Origin: Lycium barbarum
Taxonomy: Eukaryota > Streptophyta > Magnoliopsida > Solanales > Solanaceae
Assembly: GCF_019175385.1 (NCBI RefSeq)
Contig: NC_083345.1
Span: 10,393,205 to 10,457,204 of the forward strand
DNA: 64,000 bases
Direction of reading: 5' to 3'
Positions 25,240-37,174 of this stretch are shown here, one piece after another. A program made the position numbers and the translations under genes. The number at the start of each line of letters is the position of its first letter. Position 1 is the first letter of the stretch. Under the pieces are notes generated by a model, which had not been told where the DNA came from, did not search any database, and saw only the letters and a program-made list of their open reading frames with translations.

Positions 25240-26600
25240 CATGGTATATAATATACTGAGATGGTATCATGGAGGACTGTTTCAGTCCTTCTCTTAGTCC
25301 TACATGATACCATCGTATATAAATATAATGCGCTGGTATCACAGAGGAAGGGATTTGGCCGAAGGGTATGTCGGGTAAACATTTTCAACCGGTGGCGGTA
25401 GAAGCAAAAATAGTTTGGAAGGGGGCATGTGCGGGTAAATATTTTATACTTTAGGGGTATTCGGTGATGTTTTACTCATTCCTTGGGCTATGATACCCAC
25501 ATGGTATATGATATACTGAAAGGGTATCATAGAGGACTAGCAGTTTATTCCTTCAAGAAAAACACTGATAAGTCCTCTCTGATACCAACCTGGGTATCAT
25601 AGAGAACTGGCAGTTCATTCTTTCAAGAAAAATACTGAGTCCTCTATGATACCAAGGTGGTATATATCATATATACTAATGAGGTATCATAAATGGTTTG
25701 TTCATTCCTTCAAAAGAAAACACTTCTCGATCCTCTGTGATACTAACATGGTATATTTTATATACTGACAGAGTATCATAAAGAATTGATTCATTCCTTC
25801 AAGAAAAACACTACTCGTTTTCTAAACATTAAAAAAGAAAGAAAGAAAGATACTTCTCGGTCCTCTATAATACCCACATGATATATATAATATACTGATA
25901 AGGTATCATAAAGGACTGGTTCATCAAAAAAGCTCCTCGCTCCTTTACGATACTCACATAGTAGATCATATACTGACAGGTTATCATAAATGACTTGTTC
26001 ATTCCTTCAAAAGAAAACATTCATCAGTCCTATACGATACGCACATGGTATATTCATATATTGACAGAGTATCATAGAACAGCTGGTTCATTTCTTCAAG
26101 AAAAACACAACTCATTTCTTCAATTTTTTTTTTTTTTTTAAAAAAACTTCTCAGTCCTCTAATACCCACGCGGTATATATTTACTGACAGATTATTAACT
26201 GGTCATTCCTCTAAAAAACCTCCTCCATCCTTTATGATACTCATATAGTATATATTATATACTGTCAAAGTATCACAAATGACTCGTTCATTCCTTTAAA
26301 AGAAAACACTCCTTAGTACTTTATATCACTCACATCACATGACATATTTCATATACTGACAGAGTATCATAGAGGAATGGTTCATTCCTTCAAGAAAAAT
26401 ACAACTCATTTCTTAAAAGTAAGAAAAAAAAACATTTCTCAGTCTTCTATGATACTCACATGGTGTATACATATACTGACAGAGTATCATAGAGAACTTG
26501 TTCATTCCTTAAAAAAAGAGCTTAACCTCTATGATACCAACCTTATATATATCATATAGTGATAGAGTATCATAGCGGACTGATTCATTTTGATATTTTT

Positions 26601-27429
26601 ATTTTTATATCATTTTTAGGAAGTTTTACTTGTGAAAAAATTAGAAAAAATAGTCATATTTTAGATATAAATTTTGATTACCTATGCATTTTTTTTTGTA
26701 GAATATGTTTATATTAACTTAAGTTTTAATAAATAAGCCAGTGACTTTAGTATTTATTTTAATTACTTCTTGCTGTAGTTAGATTATTTAATTTTTTTTT
26801 ATATTTTTATTATTCTAAAAGTAATTAACTAGTAAAATTTTATAAAAAGAAAAAACAACAAGAGAAAAGGACAAAAAATAAATTAAAAAAGACAAAGCAA
26901 CCCAAAAAGGAAAAAGAAATTAAGAGGAAAAAAAAACAAAAAAAAGAAAGAAAACAGAACAAATTAAAAGGGAGATGAAAAAGGTCAAAGCTGCAAGGGA
27001 CACATTTTATCGTAATGGGTAAGGAATGTAACTTCCCCAATTCAGCCCGTGTCATGTGCAGGTCGGGTAATTAGTTTGTACCTAAATTGGTGTAATAATA
27101 AGTTTTAGAGGGGGCATCAACGGGTAATTAGTTTAGGTTTTGTGGATATTTTGTGTTGTTTCCCCTTAAACTTGGATGATTAACCCACATTGGATATTTC
27201 GACGGGCCTGATGCATTTGGGCTTGGCTAAGTCAGAGCCATTATTCAAAGGCCGATTTACACAAATGTGTCTTTTAGATTTTAGAGAAAAGGACATAATT
27301 GGCCGGTGGGGTGAAACTAAATCCACCCGCTGGCCACAATTTTTCTAAATTCAAATTATACCCACTAAACTAATCTCATCCATTAGTCAAAACTTAAATA
27401 AGACAATTTTCAAATAGAAACTCAAACAC
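26601..27429. other. Intergenic DNA
   Basis: AT-rich to 26830, then a purine-rich stretch (aaaaagaaagaaaac) to about 27000, then mixed sequence. The apparent ORF on the minus strand at 26840-27055 is phenylalanine-rich low complexity and not a gene. Confidence 0.5.
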
Positions 27430-27970
27430 AAAAATGTTTGAGACGATTTTTATATATAATATGTGTCATTTGTGTATAAAATATATATCAGTACCTATAT
27501 GTAATGTATAGAAACTGTATAAAATATGAATCACTAAGGTATGTATCATTTTTGTATATAATATGTATCATTTATGTATATAATGTGTATCAGCACAATG
27601 CAACTACCCTGTATAAAATAGAAAATTGTATCATTTTTGTATATAATATGTATCATTGTTTGTATATAAAGTGTATATATAATTCCAGCATGTGTATATA
27701 AACTGTATCAGTCTTGTATAGAAAGTGTACCATACGTGTAAAAAATGTATAATAGAAACCGTATCATTGTAGTATATAATATGTATCACTATTGTATATG
27801 TAAAAAAAATGTCATATCATTATTGCATAATATGTGTATAATAAATGTATAATTAACGTATAATTTATGTAAAATAAATGTATGATTAATTCCAGCATAT
27901 GTATATAAAATGTATAATTCTTGTATATAAAGTGTATATATAATTCCAACATATGTATATATGCTGTAGC
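27430..27970. repeat. AT-rich minisatellite (tgtatataatatgtatcatt)
   Basis: Many degenerate copies of tgtatataatatgtatcatt, a second recurring phrase aagtgtatatataattcca, and the related gtataaaatgtataattc. No fixed period; unit about 25-60 bp. ORFs here are translations of the repeat. Confidence 0.8.
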
Positions 27971-29050
27971 AGCCCTTTAGTGGCGACTTAGTTGCCACAA
28001 AAAGTCTCTCTCTCTCTCTTTTTTTTTTAAGCGCCTGAACTGTTGGGCCAGCCAACCTTGGCATTATTTTGGGCTGACCGGCCATTTTTTTGACATTATT
28101 TTGGGCCGAACGGACACCTAGTGGAATTAAGTCCAAACAGTGGGGATTAGTTTGGCTGAGTGGACACACAGTGTCCTTTTTCCTAGATTTTAACCCTATT
28201 TAAAAAAGTTATGCAGATATAACTCTTAAAAAGTTATTTCAGATGATGTTAGAGTCAGGCAAAATGTCTTGTTCATATGTTTCTCAATTTTACGGGCAAA
28301 ATATTAGACCGTCATAGTCTAACGTTTGAATATGTTGCTCAAAAAGAGATCTTTAATCCGTCGTCTAAAAGGTCCATAAGTTATAAAAAAATAAAAAAGG
28401 TCCATTTACAAAACAACTATCCAAAAAAGTACAATTGGTGAAAATTTCTTATCCAAAGCTTCAAATCAAACAGTTGAAGCAAATTTGATGAGGGCTATAT
28501 TCTTTCCTGTTCAAGTCCAAGTCCAAATTTTGTTGTCAAGTATAAGTTAAAGTTTTATATACCTAAAACAAGGTGAAATGTATAAATCTAATAAAATAAT
28601 GTCCTATATAATGAAACAGATAGCGTGATGATGAAGAGGATGATGTGCTATTAGAAACTTAATTTAAATAAGGGAATGCAATGTCATATAATCAATAAAT
28701 GTTTGATTTTAGTGTGAAGAAGAAGGTTTTATGATATAGAAGCAAACTGATCTGACATATCCCATTATGCTAAGCGTGAAACTATCTACGTAATTTTCAC
28801 TAGAATGATCCATTGGATAATGGCAACAAATTTTGGATACAAATTCTTCATAAGTTCCAACTCATATCTTACACTAGCAATAGGCAATAGCTGTCGCCTA
28901 AAATACAAAGTGATCTCATCATCAATTGATTGTAACTTGTAACCATTGTGCTCGGAGGAGAAGCTATTGTATGGCTTACAGATTCGGTCGAATTCAATTT
29001 TAATCTAAATTTTACTGTATGACTTATAGATTCAGTCTAATTCAATTCAG
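27971..29050. other. Intergenic DNA
   Basis: No gene recognised. Contains a (tc)n plus T run at 28004-28029, and gggctgaccggcca/ccgaacggacac phrases that look like repeat debris. Confidence 0.4.
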
Positions 29051-29601
29051 AGCCCATTTGGATTGGCTTATAAGCAGAGGAGGATTTAGGATTTGAAGGT
29101 GTCGAGTGCCATAGTTTTCTTCAATATACATCTTGTTAAGAACGTGTTGGGTCGGATCCATCTCTTTTTAGTTTATTCGGGTCAACTTAATAGGCTTTTT
29201 TTTATTTGCAAATATGAAAATTACATCTCAAAAATCAAGAAACGAACATAATAACATCTTAAACAAGGAATCACACCCATTAACAACAAGGTAAAATCAA
29301 CATTTCACCAAGGAACTTGCATCTTTTATGTATATTAAAAAATGAACTTGCACAAGTAAAATAATATCTTCAATAAGGGAATTACATTAATCAAAATAAG
29401 AAAAATAATAGAAAAACTCCTCAATAGGTAATTACATCCCACAAGTAAATGTAGAATTAGATAAACTACAAGTTCTCAAAAATAAATAATAAATTTCATG
29501 TTTTTTCTAAGCAATGCTTGTGAAATTTCCAGCACAATTTAAGTAGTAAAGTAATTTAAATTGAATTTAAAATTTGTAGAATAGCAAAAACATTTATAAT
29601 A

Positions 29602-29814
29602 CACTCCCTCTGTCCTTTTTTATTTGTCCACTATACTAAAAATATATGTCCACTTTTACTTGTAAGTTGTATAGTTTGAAAAATCAAGACATAATTTACC
29701 ATTTTATACCTATTTTACCCTTATTATTAAGTACTTCAACTCATTTCTCATTTTATATTGCTTATTAAGAGTGTCCCAAGTCAAATATAAATAAGTAAAC
29801 ATGGACGGAGGGAG
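29602..29814. mobile_element. Stowaway MITE
   Basis: About 213 bp with CACTCCCTCTGTCC and GGACGGAGGGAG inverted ends and TA on each side, the classic Stowaway (Tc1/mariner-type) signature. Confidence 0.85.
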
Positions 29815-29820
29815 TAATAA

Positions 29821-32323
29821 TGTTACACCTCGGAAAATTTTCCGTTGATGCACAGTAAATAGACTAACGAAGAGCACGAAGTATACGGTATTTCGATAAG
29901 TAAGGAATGACATTTGATGACCCTAATTAAGATTTCAAAGATGTTCGAGATAGGGGGAGAAAGATTGCCAAGAGAAGGCAAGGCTTACGATAGGTATCAG
30001 AAAGGAATTACGAGTAACGAGTTAATGAGGATTTAATGATGTCTTGGAGAAGAGTGATAACGTCCCTTAGATTGGTATTGAGGTGTTAAACAAGTGCTAA
30101 GAAGGTTCCATAAGGATTGGAGATCAAACGAGTCGACGAAATCGAACTTCGGAACACTGGGGATTATACGGCCAAACATACTGGCCGTATAAAACATACG
30201 GTCCGTATGTTGGACCGTATAATCATCCCAAAACGACACACTTCGCTGGACCAAACATACGGCCCGTATAAAATGTACGGACTGTATGTTGGTTCGTATA
30301 TCTGGTCGGGGACAGATTGGTTCATTAAATAAGGGATCCAAGTTTCATTTCATTTCATTTCCATATCACACCCCTTCTCTCTAAAACATCTCTCTACATT
30401 TCTTCCATAAGAATTCAAGAGGTATTAGTGATCAACAACATAAACTAAGTGAATCAAGTGTAAGAAACCCATTAAATATCATCCAAGTCAAGAAATCTCA
30501 TTAGAGATGAACTAGGGTTTTTGCTCAAGTGAAGTATTTCCATCCAAAGCTTGTTCCTACAACATCTAAGGTAAGATTTATGGTATTTTCATGTTGTTTA
30601 AGGTATTTGAAAGTTGAAATACTTGGATTGTAGAAGGATATAGAAAAATGGGTCATGAATGTGGAATAGTGCCATTTTGAGTAATAGCTTGAATTGAGTC
30701 ATGATTCTTGATGTGTTATGATATTGACATGTTATAAATGATGTTAAGAACATGAGATAGACATTGTATATGAATGAATGTAAATATGTGTTATGACCAT
30801 GGATATGGGTGATTGGGAGTGAATTGAGAAATATAGATAATGTGGATGAATGAAGACTATTGTTATGATATTGTGAATGTATTATTGACGTTTGGGAGTT
30901 GATATATGGTATGGAGGAATGTCGTAAAAATAAAGGAGATGCTGTCCGATTTTCTCTACCCCTAGTCATGTATGCTAGCTATCGGTTTCTAATGATAGTG
31001 TGACTTTAATGAAGGTAGAAACGTGAGCGTTGAAGGAGAACGTGCAAGTGGTAAAATAGTTGAACGGAAAGGTATGTAAGGCTAACCCTTCTTTCAAAAG
31101 GCATGGTTCTTTGGCCAATCATCTAAATCTTCTATAAGTCTATGATGTCCTCCAAATGACTCTATCTTCAAAAGTTACTAAGCTTATGATTTTCGATATG
31201 ATACGATTGTACTAAGTTCCTCATATGACGAGTAATCCTATAAGGATAGATGTAATGAACGACGATGATAGTGACAACGATAACGATAGCGACGCTAATA
31301 GCGATGACGATAATGATAGTGATGATAATGGTAAAGATACTTATGAGCTATTATGTATATGTATCTATGTATGACTATTATGGAACCCCGAACTTATAAG
31401 GCCGGGTAGAATATGTATATATTTATGTAACGCACGCACACCTCTACAGTTGGTACGGATAACCCTGAAGCCTTGGTAGGGCCAGGTATGTGTAACCTTG
31501 AGCCTTGGTTGGCCAAGTATGTATGAAACACCAAACTTTCGTGGTCGGGCATGCTATGTATATGATATGGTTATGTATATGGTATAGATATGAGTATGAA
31601 TACGAATATGATACGGATATGAATAAGACTATGTATATGGATACGAGTATGGATACGAAATGTAAATGAGTACGGATACGAATACGGATGTATGTACACA
31701 ACCTCGCATTAGAAATGGAAAGTCCCTATGAAAAGCAAGTAAGTGCTTATGACGATGATTCTACTATCTCCCATCTTATGCTATTTCTCATGTTGCTTAT
31801 TATGCTTCTATATTGATATTGATCATGCTTTACATACTCAGTACATTCTTCGTACTGACGTCCTTTTGTTTGTGGACGCTACGTCATGCCCGCAGGTGCC
31901 CAGGGAGACAAACTTGATACATAGCTTCATTACTCAGGGACTACATATATAACAGAGCTCCATTTCTTTCGGAGCTAAAGCTTTTGGTACTTATTCTTTT
32001 GTGTACATAATTATGGGCATAGCGGGGTCCTGTCCCGCCTATATGATATGACACACTCTTCTTAAAGGCTCGTAGACATGTGTATATAGTTAGATGTGTT
32101 TGGCCTTGTCGGCCTATATTTTAGATATCATTTTGTTAGCCTCGTCGACTTATGTACATTGATATGGGCTTAGTCGTTAATGTTGATATAAAGGTATTGT
32201 TGTCCAATGGGACTAGTTCTATTGATGAATAGAAATGTATAATTTTATATGTGGCTCACCTAGATGTAAGTGTAAAAGTACGCTAAGGGGTGCCCGTCGC
32301 GGCCCTCCGGTTGGGTCGTGACA
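29821..32323 (+). mobile_element. Solo LTR of a Gypsy-type retrotransposon
   Basis: 2503 bp, starts TGTTACACCTCGGAAAATTT and ends GGTTGGGTCGTGACA, with the 5-bp duplication AATAA on both sides (29816-29820, 32324-32328). The terminal motifs resemble long chromovirus-type Gypsy LTRs common in Solanaceae (recalled, not searched). Orientation is inferred from these termini. Internal AT-rich simple stretches include gatacgaatatg-type repeats (31560-31690). Confidence 0.85.
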
Positions 32324-32970
32324 AATAAACAAAAGAAATTATAAAAAATAAAAATAAATTGAATTTTGATCTCAATCCAAAATTCCTATTGAGACCAAGT
32401 TTTTCGATTTAAATACTCACAGATTTAAGATTAAGAAAAATGCTTAATTTAAGGGATTTTGAAATTTCTATTTGCGTGTTCTCGCTAGAGATCACAGATA
32501 ACATAATAGAATAGAGGAAAGACAAAATAAAAAGATAAATAGAAAATTGGGAGAGCCGAAAAGGGAATTACTGGTACAAAGGAACTAAAAAGCACAAAGA
32601 AAAACGGGAGTCAGAAATGTTTAAGATAAATTCAAACTTGTGTCTACCAGCCATGACACCTTTGTCTGATTTGCGACTGGGGGTGGCACGATCAATTATT
32701 TCACCTAGTTTAAGCAAATTGCAACATAGGTATATAAAAAAATAATCAATCTAGGGGCTGCCATGCCACCCCGCACCCTAAAGGTGGATCCGCCCCTGCT
32801 TATAAGTTGCTAAAAACAACTTATAAGCTAGTTTCAGTTTTTTTGAGTGTTTGACTTTTCAGCTTATAAGCCATTTTATGCTTAAAATAAGCCTAAAAAA
32901 ATAAGTTGGCGCAGCTCAATTTTTTTTTTGGCTTATAAGCTGCTTTTTTTAGGCTAAGCCAAATGGGCCC

Positions 32971-33540
32971 TTAATCTAAATTTTGTGTGTGTAAATTATT
33001 AATTTATAACTCAATAACTTCAAAAAATTAGAATCTCAAATTCAAAAACTTCAAATCCTATCGCTTCTTGTCGTTTACTTTGCCATCATCTACCAATTTT
33101 TTGGGGGTTGTGGTAATTGTTGAATGACTGTCACTATGCAAATCTTGATTTTACATTTAGAATTACATAATAATGACTCGGTCTTTGTGTGATGATTTTT
33201 TTAATTCTTAATTAGAGATTTCGAATGAAAAAGTTTCTGATAAAAAGTGACGAATCTTATATTTAACTTATAATCAGACCATTAAATTTCGAATCCATTA
33301 ACATTTATATGTTAAAAGAAGAAAAGAAGTATCTGGATGTTTCGTGCAGTAACTCCAATATAGCCGTGACACCAACAAAGAAACACAAAACGTCAGATAA
33401 AACGGTCTTCAACTTGAGAAGAATATTTTCTTTATTGTTATGGATAGGCATACTGCTTACTTGAAAAGTGCAAATCCCAAAGGAGTAAGGAAAATTAACG
33501 AGCAAGTGCCTCGTGTCCCTCCACCTGTTCGCTGTTTAAG
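32971..33540. other. Upstream intergenic DNA of the PM19-like gene
   Basis: AT-rich; no further gene or transposon recognised. The ORF at 33305-33505 minus has no known motif. Confidence 0.4.
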
Positions 33541-33741
33541 CAACTAAGCAATAATCTTGACACGTACTTCAAAGTCCTTCTTTCTTTATATAAATCATTC
33601 TTCCCACAGCTTAGAGATAAATACGGATCAAAAGAAAGAGAAAAGAATAGCTCAAAGTTTCTATATATATTTTATTATCAGTTGGAAGAAAGAATAGAAG
33701 AATTGTTTAAGGCATTGAGAAGAAAAAAGTAAGAAGGAAAA
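33541..33741 (+). promoter_or_regulatory. Promoter and leader of the PM19-like gene
   Basis: A TATA box (ctttatataaat, around 33585-33595) lies about 150 bases before the ATG. An ACGT-core element (gacacgtac, about 33559) is 25 bases upstream of it and resembles an ABRE. AWPM-19/PM19 genes are typically induced by abscisic acid and dehydration, so the element is plausible but not proven. Confidence 0.55.
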
Positions 33742-36700
33742 ATGGCAAGGACAGTGGCAAGAAGCTTAGCAGGACCTTTGTTGTTTTTAAACTTACTAAT
33801 GTATCTCATCACTTTGGGTTTTGCTAGTTGGTGTCTCAACAAATTTATCAATGGCCAAACCAATCATCCTAGTAAGTTTTTCATTTCTCGCTTCTTTTTC
33901 TCATTCTTTTGAATAATTGTACATGTTCTTTTTTTTTTTCTTTTTTTTTTTGGCGTTTAAAGGGGTACACAAGAGGTCTCATTTGCATACACCATTCAAA
34001 TAAATTAAGTACTCCGTAATATACAGCAGTATTACAACAGTGGGTTACTCCGGTTTTCCTGTATTATAATTTACTACTATTAGAAGCCGCGCGATGTGAG
34101 CTGAACAAAAAAAAAATCAATTATAGCAACTCTGTATCTTGCTTTTATAAAATTAAAAATCAAATTAGTTAAATGACTTATGTCCATGCCCCATCATAAT
34201 ATTATAAAATATTTCAATTCACAATATTTTATACAATTTGCAATTAAACTTGAATTATTATCATTTGATTTCATACATGCGAAATTTTATTATATTTTAA
34301 TATGTTGTTTCGAAATTTGTCATTGTTAAATATTTTCACTCTTTAGTATTATTATAAAATTTTGATTTATAATTTTAATTATTGAATATACCTACAGAAG
34401 AGTTTCAATTTTATATCTTAACTTGTTGTGTAGAATTCTTTCATTATTCAATTTGTTTTTCTTTTAGCTTTATCTCATACTTTTTCCGTCCCAATTTCTG
34501 TGACATTCTTTTCCTTTTAATCAATACTCAAAAAATAACATCTTTCTATGGGTATGATGTTAACAGTGGGTATGTTCTTGTATTTAATCAATTATATTTT
34601 TTTCATTTAATAGTCAACGTATCTCTATTTTTTTCCTCGTTTTCCTTTACCCCTTTCAACTTTCAAGGTATGTTTTGGGGTATTTAATTTCTAATATTTC
34701 TATGTAAGGTTATTCTATCGGGAGAAAAGAAAGAACAAATAGATATTCTAATGCCATAAAAAAAAAGCTTCGGATCTGACCTGTGCGACGTCTTCCCCGG
34801 TCAGTTTCTACTTGAAAGGATTCCTCATACATGTTCTTCCATGTTGGAAAACACAAGTTCTTGAAGTAGCTTCACAAAGATATTAAGAACAATGAAAAGA
34901 TCCTTTCTTGGGTGAGAAAGGGAAAAAAGATTATGAACAATGAACAGGTCCATACGAAAGGAAATATTTCATTTTTTCAAAACTGCGGGGGGAGTTAACA
35001 TACGTGGCAAGGGCTTTGGTTTAGGTTTTTTTTTTTAATCCTTTTCGTTTTTATTTTTCCTTTTAAAAATGAAAAAAATCATGTGGCTTTTTATTATGGT
35101 GATTACGCTTTATTAGTTTTCAAATAGGCAGTTTTTCTTTTCTTATTTTTTTAATTTCGTTTTTCTGCTGGTTACACTTTGACAGTTTTTAAAGTGGCAG
35201 TTTTTAGTGTTTTTGTTTAATTTCGTTTTTTGTTGTAATTACACATTGGCAGTTTTTGAATTCTGATTTTTAATTTCATTTTTGTCATCACGTCATGCTT
35301 TTGTCTCCTTTTCCTTCTCATATAATATCTTAAAGTATAAAACTTATTTTTATGTCCGGCAGCAATTTACTTAAATTTTACATTTATTGTGACAAGAATT
35401 TATAGGCCAAAAATATCATGGTACCTTGCAAATCACATATTCTAGGGGTCTTTTTTCTTTAGACTGTGTGTTCAGTCATGAAATATCATGGTGCATAAAA
35501 TTAACATGTTTCAAAAGCTCTTTTCTTAGATCTCCTATTCCGTCATCAAATGCTACAATTTAAAATGTAACGGAGGCGAATATCAAAACTTGAATGTGTG
35601 TGAATTAAAGTTAATGGATTTTTACCTGCTCAGAAACTAAAAATTGTAGAGGGATTTAGTTTGGGCACAAATTGGTTGATATTTGAGTTACATTTGAACT
35701 TAGGCTGAAAAGGGTAAAAACAAAGTACAATTTTAAATTTGAAAGATAGTTGATATTTTTTTTTTTTGTTGCAATAATGTGATGAGAAACTTTATTTTGA
35801 ACTTTTTAAACAAAGTCGGAAGTTTATTTCGAACTCTTAAGTTGATGGACAACCTAACCTGATTAGTATATTTTCCGGTCACAACTTGGATAACTTTTTA
35901 TTAGAAGTTTGATTTTTGTGTTCATTAAGGTAAATTTGATTTGATGTTTAAGTATATAAAAACATTATCAGGTTTCGGAGGAAACGGAGCGACAATGTTC
36001 TTCCTAATATTCGCGATATTAGCATCGGTGTTGGGAATAATATCGAAGCTGCTAGGTGCAAATCATCTAAGGGCATGGAGAAATGACAGTCTTGCTGCAG
36101 CTGGTTCCTCTGCTATAATAGCATGGGCTGTAACTGCACTTGCATTCGGGTAACTTTACTATCCTTTATTTCATATGAACAGATCTAACTTGGACGGTGT
36201 AGAAAATATTTGACACTGATCAGTGTAATTTAACGTGTTGGTTGACTCTTTTTGTTCTCTCCAGATAATCAGGTCCACTTATAAGCTTCTTCAAAATCAG
36301 TTTATTTTTGAACCTTTTTAAAAAAAAAAAAAAAAAAAACTTTGGTGAAAGGCGATGTATGTTTGGCTAATCAATTAGCATTTTTGAAACGCAATCAGTA
36401 GAGACAATTCATGTTGGTTTAATCAAAATGTTAAAAAACATTTTTGAACTGTTGTTTGGTCATGTTTTTAAAAAATGCTAAAATATTTTACAGCTACACA
36501 CATTTTAAATAGAACTTTCTTCGTTCTATTTCTCGTGTCTTATTAATTATTTTGTGGAATTTAGCAAAGTAAGGGACTTTTTGAGTCTTATAATAACTTA
36601 AAAGGTTTGTACTAAATATCTTATGAATCTTCCTGTCCTGCGGGTTATTTCAATGGAAGAGTTACTCCTAATAAATATTAAAAATGTCACCTTTTTAGAA

Positions 36701-37174
36701 TATATTTAAAGGAAGACTAAGTTAGGTAAAGAAGATCCAAAATAGAAGTAAAGTCATAAATTAATTAGCGAGATTATACTTAAAAAGAATTGATTTTGTT
36801 ATACAGTGTAATTTTAGGACTCTTCCCAGTTCATGCCTATTCAAGTCAAACTAATCCGGTATGGAAGTTAAATTCTGAACAATTGTTACTTTTATTATAT
36901 GAGTGATATTGGTAATTTTTTTTTTTTTTTTGGTAGATTGGCATGCAAGCAGATAAACATAGGAGGATGGAGAGGATGGAGGCTAAGAGTTCTTGAAGGT
37001 TTTACTATAGTTCTTGGAATCACTGAACTACTTTATGTTCTCATGCTTCATGCTGGATGGTTCAACAGTACCTACGGTCCAGGCTACAGGGATAACGAGT
37101 ACGGCGTCGGTGCACCACATGGCGGAGCCGGAGTAGGAGACAAGGGTACCGGTTACACCGGAGCTAGGGTGTAG
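33742..37174 (+). CDS. PM19L: AWPM-19/PM19-like plasma membrane protein, 3 exons
   Basis: Exons 33742-33871, 35972-36149 and 36937-37174 join in frame (546 nt, 181 residues plus stop). Splice sites are GTAAGT/CAG and GTAAC/GTAG. The protein starts MARTVARSLAGPLLFLNLL and has four hydrophobic segments (about residues 10-33, 50-70, 85-103, 120-142). Family-typical strings are ASWCLNKFINGQTNHP, SFGGNGATMFF, AWRNDSLAAAGSS and GGWRGWRLRVLEGF; the tail is Gly/Tyr-rich. Length fits the AWPM-19 family (about 160-190). In wheat and other plants these plasma-membrane proteins accumulate with ABA, cold and desiccation and have been linked to ABA transport and seed dormancy. The gene appears intact. Intron 1 is 2.1 kb. 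Confidence 0.95.
33872..35971 (+). other. Intron 1 of the PM19-like gene
   Basis: 2.1-kb intron, AT-rich. Contains a decayed Stowaway-like phrase (tttttccgtcccaatttctg, 34482) and several poly-T runs. The ORF at 34382-34687 lies inside this intron and is not a gene. Confidence 0.75.

Larger units (their letters stand above)
23560..26600. repeat. Minisatellite with a palindromic dyad in each unit
   Basis: At least 15 degenerate units of roughly 75-130 bp. Each has GATACCNNCATGGTATAT, then ATATACTGANAGGGTATCAT, so GATACC and GGTATC face each other about 30 bases apart; spacers share gttcattccttcaagaaaaa and cagtcctct. Clear units include 23743, 23818, 23893, 25493, 25650, 25735, 25870, 26030 and 26450. 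The array is interrupted by a TIR element at 24087-25239. It has no sustained coding frame. Confidence 0.85.
29075..32798. mobile_element. hAT-like non-autonomous element hosting later insertions
   Basis: Ends CAGAGGAGGATTTAGG and (inverted) CAGGGGCGGATCCACC with 8-bp duplication CTTATAAG at 29067-29074 and 32799-32806. About 1.2 kb without the nested LTR. No transposase ORF. Confidence 0.75.
29051..32970. mobile_element. Outer MITE split by a nested insertion
   Basis: Left end gagcccatttggattggc and right end gctaagccaaatgggccc are inverted. The two halves (29051-29074 and 32799-32970) are separated by a hAT-like element whose 8-bp duplication CTTATAAG interrupts the MITE. The right half carries several aacttataagct palindromes. 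Flanking duplication is not clear. Confidence 0.65.

Noticed and set aside
23560..26600. CRISPR-like repeat array
   Set aside because: Units are degenerate, unevenly spaced, with related spacers, in a plant genome; this is a minisatellite.
26840..27055. Phe-rich minus-strand ORF resembling a membrane peptide
   Set aside because: It is the complement of a purine-rich simple stretch.
30033..30341. 102-codon ORF in the Gypsy solo LTR
   Set aside because: Lies wholly within an LTR and shows palindrome-derived repeats (catacggcccgtat), no known domain.
33678..33863. Minus-strand ORF over the PM19 exon 1
   Set aside because: Antisense shadow of a well-supported exon.
34382..34687. 101-codon hydrophobic ORF
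   Set aside because: It lies wholly inside intron 1 of the PM19-like gene and is T-rich by composition.
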